The notes under the pieces are model-generated. The model did no database searches and was not told the origin of the DNA. It worked only from the letters and a program-made list of their open reading frames with translations. Below, piece after piece: positions 32,958 to 41,319 of a DNA stretch of 64,000 nucleotides; within the stretch, counting starts at the first letter, position 1, and every line of letters begins with the position of its first letter. The position numbers and the translations under genes are program-made. The stretch covers positions 62,001-126,000 of the forward strand of contig NZ_QJKD01000008.1 of assembly GCF_003201875.1 (NCBI RefSeq), read 5' to 3'. The stretch comes from Hungatella effluvii (lineage in GTDB: Bacteria; Bacillota; Clostridia; Lachnospirales; Lachnospiraceae).

Positions 32958-33000
32958 ATTATAATTATTGGTATCCGGAGTGTATATAAAAAAGATTATA
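32958..33000 (-). promoter_or_regulatory. Promoter of the LplB-LplC-binding protein operon with shared motif
   Basis: On the minus strand CTTTTTTATATACAC (within 32980-33000) is followed by exactly 16 bases and a consensus TATAAT (32958-32963). It matches the arrangement at 25766-25814 and 34336-34388. This copy is the shortest in its TA tract and has the best -10 box. Confidence 0.65.
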
Positions 33001-33014
33001 GATTATGTAAATAA

Positions 33015-34283
33015 TTACACTTTATATTGAACCCCGTGAAAGGTAAAATTGCTGACAGCAGTAATTCTTCCAAACGCTCCCGCCTGAATACTTATATCTT
33101 CAAAGACCAGATTTTTGAATGGACTTTCTTTTAGTCCCTCGATTAAGAAAGCTTCCGATTCTCCCACATACGTCTCCTGTAAGACTGCGGTAACACGCCT
33201 CACTGTAATATCTTTTACACAGGGAATCCCCCGGCCGTCAGGGACCGTCTCTACCAGCGCTTGCCAGTATTTTGGAATTTCCCCTTCGTAATCCGTCGGA
33301 ATTTCGCAGCAGCTGTATTTCGGATACCAGTTCAATTGAAAGAGAAACGGATGGGCGACATCCAGCATATTCAGGTTCTCCACCGTTATATTTTCTATCA
33401 CACCACCTCTTGTCCTGGCCGACTTGATACGGAATCCATTCCTGGTTCCAATAAAACTATTGTTTATAATCCGTATATTGCAGATCCCTCCAGATGTCTC
33501 GCTGCCCAGAGTAATCCCTTCCCCTTCAAATAAGGTGCAATTCTGAATTGTTACATTTTTACAGATTTTAGCTACTTTAAGCCCGTCTGCATCCCGGCCT
33601 GATTTAACACATATATTGTCATCATTGCAGGAAATCTGGCACCCTTCGATCAGAACGCAGTTACAGGAGTCTATATCAATCCCATCTGTACTTGGACCGC
33701 TATTATCACAAATCCTGATTCCACGAACCGTCACATTTTTGCTGTAGCAGAGATGGACATTCCAGAACCCGGAACGTCTGCTGACAAATTCTTCCAGGCT
33801 GATATTCTCACTGTTCAGCACAATCACATTTCTGACACGAAAACAGTCGTAATCCACTGCCCATCGAAGCCCTTTCTTTTCATAGCGCTTCCTCATTCCC
33901 CCACGGTGGTCATCGCCCCAATACTTCTTCCACCAGTACTCCCCCTGCCCGTCAATGGTCCCGGGACCCGATATCCGCACATTGAATGCATTCCGCACAT
34001 TGATAACCGCAGCCGGCCAATCCATCTCGATTCCTGCTACCCTGCCGGAAACCACAGGGTATTCATCCTCGCTATCAATGCCAAGCAGTACGGCGCCTTC
34101 TGCCAGATAAAGACTCATATTACTTTCTAAAAATAAGGCTCCCGTCAAATAGACTCCCGCAGGAACGTATACCTCTCCCCCACAGGCTCCCGCTTCTGCT
34201 ATAGCCGATTGAATGGCCTTCGTACATAGGGCTTGTCCTCCGTCTTCCGCTCCATATTCACGAATGTCAAATTGTTTTATCAT
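33015..34283 (-). CDS. GH28 family glycosidase (polygalacturonase-like), second copy
   Basis: The 422-aa protein is a GH28 beta-helix without the FN3 domain of the other copy. The start at 34283 follows AGGAG by 8 bases; a GTG at 34301 is less likely. Active-site positions (numbered from 34283) are STDGID at 198-203, NDD at 220-222, GEG at 254-256 and RIK at 285-287. Compared with the classical NTD/GDD/GHG/RIK set, the central His is replaced by Glu and the first Gly of GDD by Asn, so specificity or mechanism may differ. It is probably monocistronic, with the shared promoter motif at 34336-34388 upstream. The product is likely cytoplasmic. Confidence 0.88.
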   Translation of the reverse strand: MIKQFDIREYGAEDGGQALCTKAIQSAIAEAGACGGEVYVPAGVYLTGALFLESNMSLYLAEGAVLLGIDSEDEYPVVSGRVAGIEMDWPAAVINVRNAFNVRISGPGTIDGQGEYWWKKYWGDDHRGGMRKRYEKKGLRWAVDYDCFRVRNVIVLNSENISLEEFVSRRSGFWNVHLCYSKNVTVRGIRICDNSGPSTDGIDIDSCNCVLIEGCQISCNDDNICVKSGRDADGLKVAKICKNVTIQNCTLFEGEGITLGSETSGGICNIRIINNSFIGTRNGFRIKSARTRGGVIENITVENLNMLDVAHPFLFQLNWYPKYSCCEIPTDYEGEIPKYWQALVETVPDGRGIPCVKDITVRRVTAVLQETYVGESEAFLIEGLKESPFKNLVFEDISIQAGAFGRITAVSNFTFHGVQYKV

Positions 34284-34335
34284 AATCTTTTCTCCTAACA
34301 CTGAGTAGTGATGCTGGTTGAAAACATCTTCTCTT

Positions 34336-34388
34336 ATTGTAGAGGGGCTAATATATAGTGTATATATAAAAAATTTTTGTTTCTGTTA
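34336..34388 (-). promoter_or_regulatory. Promoter of the second GH28 gene with shared motif
   Basis: On the minus strand AAAAATTTTTTATATATACAC (split: AAAAATTTTTT then ATATATACAC) spans 34358-34382, with ACAGAAAC just upstream. Exactly 16 bases later comes a TACAAT -10 box (34336-34341). This is the third copy of the arrangement and the closest to the one at 25766-25814. Confidence 0.65.
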
Positions 34389-34460
34389 TTTTTTATGTAT
34401 TTTTTCCAGAAACAATAATACCCTCTTCCGTTTTGGCACCTCCCCAGCCACAATAAAATA

Positions 34461-34479
34461 GGCGGTCAATTTGACCGCC
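34461..34479 (-). terminator. Hairpin downstream of the GH31 gene
   Basis: GGCGGTCAA and TTGACCGCC form a perfect palindrome 46 bases after the GH31 stop codon, followed on the minus strand by TATTTTATTG. It is a likely terminator for the long operon that begins at 46027. The T tract is short, so a processing or stability role is also possible. Confidence 0.55.
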
Positions 34480-34524
34480 AAATAAAATTTGTTTTTGCTT
34501 TTCTATCCATGTAATATTTTCTCT

Positions 34525-36546
34525 TTACAATTTTTCCGTATTATTCACTGTCAAAAGTCCCCTTAACTCCTCACATGCATCTTTCCGTATGAAAACCGGT
34601 ATTTCATCAAGAGATGCCGGCACACAAATCCACTGCCCGCCAGAGTATACTTTTTTTCCAAAATAAGCGATCCAGTCCTGCCCCTTCGGCAAGTAGACTT
34701 TACTCTCATAACAGTCTTTATAAAGCACTGGTGCAACAAGAATATCCCTTCCGAACATATACTGTTCTTCCAGTTCCCAGCACAGTGTATCATCAGGAAA
34801 TTCATAGAACATGGCCCGCATTACCGGTGTTCCTGTTTCGTGTGCTTCCTTCATGATTCTTCTTATATATGGCCGCATCAATTCCCGCAACAGGATATAC
34901 CGCTTCATTATGGCATAATTTTCATCTCCAAAACTCCAGATTTCGTTATCAGAACCCGTGGGCTGCATCATACTTCCATCTTTGCGGTAAAGATTCTTGC
35001 TGGGCATACGATCTCCATGCAGTCTCATGACCGGGCAAAAGGTTCCCCATTCAAACCAGCGGATTAACAATTTTCTGAATTCATCACTGCCTGGATCTCC
35101 TCCGCTGAAACCTCCAATATCGGTAGTCCACCAGGGGATTCCGGCAATTCCCATGCTAATTCCGGCCTTAACCTGCTTCCTTAAAGTTTCCCAGTCACAA
35201 TGGACATCACCGCTCCACACCAGTGCTCCATAACGCTGACTTCCAGCCCAGGCACAACGCACCAGATTCAGCACATTCTCCTGTCCTTCCGCTCTCATTC
35301 CATCAAAAAATGTTCTGGAATACATCTGTGGGTATACATTGCCAATCTGAACATTTGGTCCCATATGATAGCGGTAATTATCAAAATCGTATACAGAGTA
35401 TTCCGGTTCTGCTTCATCCAGCCAGAATATTCTGATTCCATTCTGATAATAATTGTCTTTACACTTTTTCCATACGTAATCCCTGGCTTCCGGATTTGTC
35501 GCATCGAAAAACATACTATCGCCGCCAAAGCGCATCCCAATCTCCACTCCACGCTCCTGCTTTACCAATAATCCTTTCTGGCGCATTTCCTGATAATTTT
35601 CGCTGTCCAGCCCAATTTGAGGCCACACCGATACCATCAGTTCGATTCCCATCTCTCTTAATTCCTGCACCATTCCCTCAGGATCAGGCCAGAACTCTTC
35701 TTCAAATCTAAAATCCCCCATATGAGGCCAATGAAAAAAATCACAAACGATCACATCTATGGGGATATCCCTTTTCTTATATTCTCTGGCAGTCTCTAAC
35801 AGCTGTTCCTGATTCCAGTATCTCAGCTTACATTGCCAAAATCCCAGCCCATACTCCGGCATCAGAGGTACTGTCCCTGTTACACCTGCATATGCCTGCT
35901 CTATTTCGTCTGGACTGTCGCCTGCAGTAATCCAATAGTCCATCTGTTTCGTACTCTCTGCATACCATTCAGTTACATTTTTAGAAAAATTAACATGGCC
36001 GATTGCCGGGTTATGCCATAAAAAACCGTAACCCAGAGAAGAGATGTAAAATGGTACGCTGGCCTGAGAATTTCTATGCGCCAGTTCCAGACTGCAATTT
36101 TTTAAATCCAGGGAATTTTCCTGATACTGGCCCATACCGTATATTCTTTCTTCAGGATTCGAAGCAAAAGATACCGTCAATTGAAAATCCCCACCCAAAT
36201 CAGGCTTAAAACAGCGATTGATCCGATTGAGGGCTCCGCCAGTCCCCGCTTCTTGTAACAGCAGTTCTCCCTTTTGGTTGTAATAACTGATATCACATCG
36301 ATTATTATAATCATTAATAGTTAATATGGCTTTTATATTTCCGTTCTGGATCGAGGCCTGCATTTCACCAGTTCTAATAACCACGTTTTTATTTTTGGGT
36401 TTTAATAAGGCATAATCTGTTTCTTTTATATCTCCCATCATAGCGGAACGTACCCGCAGGCTGTTATCCCCCCACGGTTCCAGCTTTAAGATTTCACCAT
36501 CCCATCGATAATATAACGCAGACTCATCCGCTGTCATTGTCCACAT
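34525..36546 (-). CDS. GH31 family glycosidase (alpha-xylosidase-like)
   Basis: The 673-aa protein has a GH31 N-terminal beta-sandwich (1-220) and a TIM barrel (about 228-560). The nucleophile Asp377 lies in FWLDEAEPE and the acid/base Asp447 in WSGDVHCD. Other family marks are WWTTDIGGFSGGD and MRLHGDR. The WLDEAEPE motif and overall size agree with alpha-xylosidases, but alpha-glucosidases and related enzymes are not excluded. No signal peptide is seen. It is the last gene of the region 4 operon, 6 bases after GH51, so substrates carrying alpha-linked xylose together with arabinose are plausible. Confidence 0.92.
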   Translation of the reverse strand: MWTMTADESALYYRWDGEILKLEPWGDNSLRVRSAMMGDIKETDYALLKPKNKNVVIRTGEMQASIQNGNIKAILTINDYNNRCDISYYNQKGELLLQEAGTGGALNRINRCFKPDLGGDFQLTVSFASNPEERIYGMGQYQENSLDLKNCSLELAHRNSQASVPFYISSLGYGFLWHNPAIGHVNFSKNVTEWYAESTKQMDYWITAGDSPDEIEQAYAGVTGTVPLMPEYGLGFWQCKLRYWNQEQLLETAREYKKRDIPIDVIVCDFFHWPHMGDFRFEEEFWPDPEGMVQELREMGIELMVSVWPQIGLDSENYQEMRQKGLLVKQERGVEIGMRFGGDSMFFDATNPEARDYVWKKCKDNYYQNGIRIFWLDEAEPEYSVYDFDNYRYHMGPNVQIGNVYPQMYSRTFFDGMRAEGQENVLNLVRCAWAGSQRYGALVWSGDVHCDWETLRKQVKAGISMGIAGIPWWTTDIGGFSGGDPGSDEFRKLLIRWFEWGTFCPVMRLHGDRMPSKNLYRKDGSMMQPTGSDNEIWSFGDENYAIMKRYILLRELMRPYIRRIMKEAHETGTPVMRAMFYEFPDDTLCWELEEQYMFGRDILVAPVLYKDCYESKVYLPKGQDWIAYFGKKVYSGGQWICVPASLDEIPVFIRKDACEELRGLLTVNNTEKL

Positions 36547-36552
36547 CTCTTT

Positions 36553-38916
36553 TCATTCCTTTCCTACTGATTCATCAAGTATTACTGTTTCCTTCAACCT
36601 GAATATACTGACTGACTCTGCTGGAACCATATACTTTACAATTCCCTTATCTACAAATACAGACGTTGTTGCAGGCGAGACTTTTTCCGGCTCATCAAAA
36701 CTATTTTCATCCGTTAGCGCATATCCACTCATACAGCAGACCTCTGCACTGCTGATCTCTAACTCTGATAATGCAATCTCCGCTTCATAGGACTCAGCTT
36801 TTAAATTTACGGCCTTCACGATAATATCTCTACTTTCCTCATCCCTGGATGCAGTACAATAAATTGGTTCAATTACAGCGGCCGGGCAATCCACTTCATT
36901 CATTATTTTTCCATCAATCTTATTAACAATCCGTTCATGCCCCACGATCAGTTCTATCTCATAAACAACGCCGCTTTTAATAGAAAATGCTCCCTGATCA
37001 AAACTTGTATTCCTTCCGTCAATATCTTCTTCAACAGAAGAGTTTTGATTCTCCCAGCCGCCATATTCAACTCTGCGTTTATTCTGTTCATCCATAAAAT
37101 TAAACCAAAGTGCGAATCCCAAACCTCCACTTATTCGTTTGGCATGGAATTTAATTCTATAACTGCCTTCTGCTTCTCCTATAAATATCGGATCAGCGGC
37201 AGAATCGACCAGAATATCCGGGCATCTTACCAGCCCCTCCTCTTTGATTATCTCAATATTCTTAATCTCAACCCTGCTGTCTGCATTCCGCAGATTAGGC
37301 GCAAAGTAAATTTTTTTTCCCATTTTATCCGGAAGTGCTTCAGATTTCATGTCCGTCTCAATGTCTACTTTCAGCCCGAAATCTCCCTGATTATTCATAA
37401 ACAACTTCTGCACATAGTAATTAGGCGTACCAAAGGCACGATGATTATCAAACCAGATCAGATTTGGCTTCCAATCTACATAGCCTGCATTACACAACAT
37501 CGGTGCGTAACACGCCAGACCAACACCTTCCGCATTACGTTCCAGACCTATCATATAGCTGGCTTCTGCAAGCGCATTATACCAGCTGTTTCCCTTCGAT
37601 GCATACTCCCCCAGAAATACTTTTGTCTTTCTTTTCCGATATGAGTCATAGTGATGATGGTTTGCAATAAACCATTCTGGTGCCTGATAATAGTGTTCAT
37701 CAATCAATTCAGAACCGTTTTCTACTGCGGATTTCCACCCCGTATCATATGCACTGCCGCTTACGGCCGGACCCGCACTGTTAATAATTTTAATATGTGG
37801 ATACTTTTCTTTTATCGCCTTTTGAAAAAAGGAATATCTCTCAAAAAAATCGTCTCCCACTTCTTCATTCCCTATGGCAATATACTTCAGATGAAACGGC
37901 TCCCTATGGCCAAGTTCTGCTCGTTTTGCCCCCCATACTGTATTTTCTGAACCGTTGGCAAATTCAATAAGATCCAAAGCATCCTGAATCCACTCCTCAA
38001 GCTGTTTTAGTGGTACAGCCCTGCGATGATGAGGATCACAACCTCCTGGCAGAACAGGAAGCGGTTTAGCTCCAATATCTTCGCACAACTGAAAGTATTC
38101 ATAATATCCAAGTCCAAGCGTTTGATTGTAATTCCAGTTATTACGTCGTGACGGGCGGTCTTTCAACGGTCCGATCGTATTTTTCCAACGATACATGGAA
38201 TCCCTGTCACTCTGATTTAATGAGCCGTCATGTATGAGACAGCCACCAGGAAAACGCATAAATTTAGGCTTCATATCTTCCAGTAATTTCGCAATATCTA
38301 CTCTCATTCCATTTTTACGGTTACGAAAGGTATCGATTGGAAACAGTGATACCAAATCGAAATAGACCCGTCCGGCAGACTTCAATTTAATTGACAGCCT
38401 TGCACTATAGTTAGTAACCGGAGCGATAAACTCTGTGCTTAGCATAACCCATTCACGGCTGGTAATTTGGAAAATCCGACTCTCATATATTTCACCATCC
38501 ATGTTCTCCAGTGCTGCTTCAACTGTCTGAAGCCTGCCATCACATGCTGTATAGAAAGATAATTCATAGTGTTTTCCTGCTTCAAGCGGAATTCCGCTGT
38601 TGTAACCACAATTCCGAACTCCGACACCTTCAGATGGTTCGCATGCATCAATAACCAGATAGTGAGGATTTTTGCTGCTTACTGGATTTCCTGTCTGCAC
38701 CGATACAGAGCACGTTATATCCCCAGGAATGATTTTTTCCCAGCCAGTCAATCCATGGTAGCCTGGGTTATCCAGCTCACAGAATTCAAAACTGCGGTTT
38801 TGTAGCAATTCGGCATATAACCCACCATCTGCTGCATGATTGATATCTTCAAAAAAAATGCCAAATAAATCTCCCAGACTTCCTGTCTCCAGCTTGGGGT
38901 TCACCGTAATTTTCAT
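36553..38916 (-). CDS. GH51 family alpha-L-arabinofuranosidase
   Basis: The 787-aa protein has an N-terminal carbohydrate-binding-like part (about 60-195), then the GH51 TIM barrel. The barrel has FMRFPGGCLIHDGSLNQSDR and the acid/base Glu351 in YIAIGNEEVG. The nucleophile Glu437 is in VFLGEYASKGN. The C-terminal 250 residues include a beta-sandwich domain. It cleaves terminal alpha-L-arabinofuranose from arabinan, arabinoxylan or arabinogalactan oligosaccharides. The start IKVTVN-like opening (MKITVNPKL) is standard. It is 24 bases downstream of the GH43-like gene and 6 bases upstream of GH31. No signal peptide, so it is intracellular. Confidence 0.93.
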   Translation of the reverse strand: MKITVNPKLETGSLGDLFGIFFEDINHAADGGLYAELLQNRSFEFCELDNPGYHGLTGWEKIIPGDITCSVSVQTGNPVSSKNPHYLVIDACEPSEGVGVRNCGYNSGIPLEAGKHYELSFYTACDGRLQTVEAALENMDGEIYESRIFQITSREWVMLSTEFIAPVTNYSARLSIKLKSAGRVYFDLVSLFPIDTFRNRKNGMRVDIAKLLEDMKPKFMRFPGGCLIHDGSLNQSDRDSMYRWKNTIGPLKDRPSRRNNWNYNQTLGLGYYEYFQLCEDIGAKPLPVLPGGCDPHHRRAVPLKQLEEWIQDALDLIEFANGSENTVWGAKRAELGHREPFHLKYIAIGNEEVGDDFFERYSFFQKAIKEKYPHIKIINSAGPAVSGSAYDTGWKSAVENGSELIDEHYYQAPEWFIANHHHYDSYRKRKTKVFLGEYASKGNSWYNALAEASYMIGLERNAEGVGLACYAPMLCNAGYVDWKPNLIWFDNHRAFGTPNYYVQKLFMNNQGDFGLKVDIETDMKSEALPDKMGKKIYFAPNLRNADSRVEIKNIEIIKEEGLVRCPDILVDSAADPIFIGEAEGSYRIKFHAKRISGGLGFALWFNFMDEQNKRRVEYGGWENQNSSVEEDIDGRNTSFDQGAFSIKSGVVYEIELIVGHERIVNKIDGKIMNEVDCPAAVIEPIYCTASRDEESRDIIVKAVNLKAESYEAEIALSELEISSAEVCCMSGYALTDENSFDEPEKVSPATTSVFVDKGIVKYMVPAESVSIFRLKETVILDESVGKE

Positions 38917-38940
38917 AACCTGCTGTTTTCCCTTCTATAA

Positions 38941-39522
38941 TCATGTACCTTGTTCTTTCAGCATAAAATCAAATTCCTGATCCCTGTCACAGTACAACAA
39001 GCCATCTTTAACTGTCAGTTCGGCCACCTGAATTGCTGTATGGAATTCCTTCTGACAGACGCAGTCCTGCTCTTTTCTGTCAGGATGGCAGAAATATACG
39101 ATATATGCCTTTCCATCACATACGAGTACGTCAGCATGATTCCCTACTGCCCCGTCAAAAGGCCTTTTCCCTGGATTCCCTAAAATAGTCTTATCCTGCT
39201 TTACCCAGTTTTTTAAATCATGGGAAGAGTACACTCCCATGCCATGCCACTCATCAGTAATCATCCAATACATTCCACAGAATTCAAATACATTGGGCCC
39301 CTCGTGCGGACAATCAGAAATTGCCTCTCCAATCACCTCCCACTGATAAAGATCCCGGCTTTCTGCAAAAAACGTGTGGGAATCTGCCATTTCATTTTTA
39401 TACCACATATACCAGCCTCCGTCCGGCTTTTTAAATACGGCCGCATCAATCACCTTATCCGAATCCAGGTCAAGCTGTTCATGCAGAGGGTCGCGGTATA
39501 AAGGGGATTTCGGTATATTCAT
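38941..39522 (-). CDS. GH43-like glycosidase fragment lacking the first propeller blade
   Basis: The 193-aa product aligns by memory with the later blades of GH43-like five-bladed propellers. VIDAAVFKKPDGGWYMWYKN would supply the middle Asp and HEGPNVFEFCGMYWMITDEW the acid Glu. A DGAVGNHADVLV stretch and a final strand follow. Full-length relatives are around 300 or more residues and have an extra N-terminal blade holding the catalytic base Asp. That blade is missing here. The ATG at 39522 follows AAAGGA by 8 bases and lies 5 bases beyond the permease stop, so the shortened gene is well set up for translation. It may be inactive, may need another partner, or may be a remnant kept in the operon. 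Confidence 0.7.
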   Translation of the reverse strand: MNIPKSPLYRDPLHEQLDLDSDKVIDAAVFKKPDGGWYMWYKNEMADSHTFFAESRDLYQWEVIGEAISDCPHEGPNVFEFCGMYWMITDEWHGMGVYSSHDLKNWVKQDKTILGNPGKRPFDGAVGNHADVLVCDGKAYIVYFCHPDRKEQDCVCQKEFHTAIQVAELTVKDGLLYCDRDQEFDFMLKEQGT

Positions 39523-39527
39523 ATTTA

Positions 39528-40355
39528 CTATCCTTTCAAAGATCCTGCTGTTAAGCCTCCAATTATCTGTTTCTGCATAAGAATGTAAAAGATTACCATC
39601 GGTAATAATGCAATTACAAGAACAGGCATCATAATACTCCAATCTTTTGAATACATACCGATTCCATTATATACCTGCATAATAAGCGTAGTTTTTTTCG
39701 TCGAACTGATAAACAGATATGTCAGCATAAAGTCATTCCAGATCCACATAACATTAAAGATAATTAATGTGGCGGTGACCGGCTTCAGCAGGGGAAATAC
39801 AATCTGCCAGAAGGTTCGCGACATGGATGCACCATCAATTCTCGCGGCTTCTTCTAAGTCAACCGGCAATGCACGGATAAAACCTTTATATAAAAAGCTT
39901 CCAAAAATACAGCCATTGCTGTGCAGGAAGATAAGTCCCCACAGCGAATTAATCAGATGCAGACGGTTCATGATTGCAAACAGCGGAATCATCGTGGTCT
40001 GCAGTGGAATCATAAACCCGAGTAAAAAATAGTTATCCAGGAATCTAATGAACGAATTCTGTTTTCTTCTTGCCAATGCATATGCAGCCATGGAACCGAA
40101 CAAAACAATAAATATAATGGATATTAGTGTGATAAACAGGGAATTCGAAAATGAGACCCCAAAGTTCATTTTAGAGAAAGCCTTTTCATAATTTTCAATC
40201 GTAAAATTGACTGGTAATGCCAACGGCTGTTCAAAAATTTCCTGCTGAGTTTTAAACGTACTGACTACCAGATAATAAATAGGAACGACGAAAACAACAC
40301 TGATCAATATCATCATGCATTCCGAAAAACCTGCCTTTATTCTTTTTACCCTCAT
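39528..40355 (-). CDS. Carbohydrate ABC transporter permease (MalG-like)
   Basis: This 275-aa protein has about six membrane segments, starting with CMMILISVVFVVPIYYLVVS. The EAA loop is PVDLEEAARIDGASMSRTFW near residue 170. It is the second permease of the importer encoded at 39528-42636 and overlaps the first permease gene by 4 bases, which indicates translational coupling. It is typical of the family 1 sugar importers of Firmicutes. The likely cargo is an arabinose- or xylose-containing oligosaccharide, inferred from GH51 and GH31 downstream. Confidence 0.93.
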   Translation of the reverse strand: MRVKRIKAGFSECMMILISVVFVVPIYYLVVSTFKTQQEIFEQPLALPVNFTIENYEKAFSKMNFGVSFSNSLFITLISIIFIVLFGSMAAYALARRKQNSFIRFLDNYFLLGFMIPLQTTMIPLFAIMNRLHLINSLWGLIFLHSNGCIFGSFLYKGFIRALPVDLEEAARIDGASMSRTFWQIVFPLLKPVTATLIIFNVMWIWNDFMLTYLFISSTKKTTLIMQVYNGIGMYSKDWSIMMPVLVIALLPMVIFYILMQKQIIGGLTAGSLKG

Positions 40356-41236
40356 GCCAGTTTCTCCTCTCTCTTACTCATAAGTTTTGTCTGTAATACT
40401 GTAAACAGAGATATGAGTATCAGGAAAACAAACGACATGGCGGACGCAAACCCCACCCGGTTTGAGTTGACTCCTTCTGTAATAATTGTCTGTGTTATCA
40501 TAGTCGTTGCGTATCCGGGTCCCCCTTTTGTCAAAGCAAATGGAAGATCAAACGCTTTTAAGCTTCCTGTAATCAAAAGCATAACGCTGGTAGTCATAGC
40601 AGGCGCCAGCATGGGAACTGTAATATTTTTAAAAACATCCCACTTATTTGCTCCATCCACTGCTGCTGCTTCGTAATACTCAGGGGAAATTGTCTGTAAG
40701 TTAGCCAGGTAAATACAGGCATGCCAACCGGTACTGCACCATACGGTAACGAGTATCAGAGAAACCATAGCCATTCTGGGATCCGATAGTAACAACAGTT
40801 TCTCTCCTCCCAGACTGATAATGATACGATTAATCAACCCATTCTGAGATGGTGAAAGAATAAAATTCCATATGTAACCCAGAAACAGGGAACTGATTAC
40901 AGATGGAAAAAAGAAAATTGCCCGCTGGATGTTTCTTGTCTTCATTTTTCCATTTAAAATAACAGCCAAAGGGATTGCTAAAATAGTAACTAAGACTGGT
41001 ACTGTCAATGCATATACAATACTGTTAATAAAAGATACTTTAACATTACTCGTTGTAAATACTTTCAGATAATTTGATAATCCCACAAAATCAAATTGTT
41101 TTGATAGACCGGTATAATTTGTGAAGGAATAAAAAAATGTATAGATGGTAGGGATAATCGTTATAACGGAATAAATGACTGCTGCTGGAAGTACAAATAA
41201 TATATATGGAATGTCTTTTTTTAATTTATGATTCAA
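40352..41236 (-). CDS. Carbohydrate ABC transporter permease (MalF-like)
   Basis: The 294-aa protein has about six membrane segments, the first being IPYILFVLPAAVIYSVITII. Its EAA loop reads TISPEYYEAAAVDGANKWDV near residue 187. It forms the other half of the channel with the product of 39528-40355. The gene lies 83 bases after the solute-binding protein gene, with a strong hairpin in between (41281-41304). That spacing suggests the permeases are made at a lower level than the binding protein. Confidence 0.93.
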   Translation of the reverse strand: MNHKLKKDIPYILFVLPAAVIYSVITIIPTIYTFFYSFTNYTGLSKQFDFVGLSNYLKVFTTSNVKVSFINSIVYALTVPVLVTILAIPLAVILNGKMKTRNIQRAIFFFPSVISSLFLGYIWNFILSPSQNGLINRIIISLGGEKLLLLSDPRMAMVSLILVTVWCSTGWHACIYLANLQTISPEYYEAAAVDGANKWDVFKNITVPMLAPAMTTSVMLLITGSLKAFDLPFALTKGGPGYATTMITQTIITEGVNSNRVGFASAMSFVFLILISLFTVLQTKLMSKREEKLA

Positions 41237-41280
41237 CCTGATCGCTCCTCACTGTTTGTATAGGTTATTATAATAAGTAA

Positions 41281-41304
41281 GGCTGCTGCATCGATGCAGC
41301 AGCC
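41281..41304 (-). terminator. Strong hairpin between binding-protein and permease genes
   Basis: GGCTGCTGCATC and GATGCAGCAGCC form a perfect 12-pair palindrome 16 bases after the solute-binding protein stop. On the minus strand it is followed by TTACTTATTATAATA, a weak T tract. It is best read as a partial terminator or a 3' mRNA stabiliser that favours the binding protein. A similar hairpin stands at the same place in the other importer (54744-54771). Confidence 0.65.
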
Positions 41305-41319
41305 CTCATTTAAATATAT

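Noticed and set aside
36937..37644. 235-aa plus-strand ORF
   Set aside because: It lies wholly inside the GH51 gene, whose catalytic residues are clear; the product is low in coding character.
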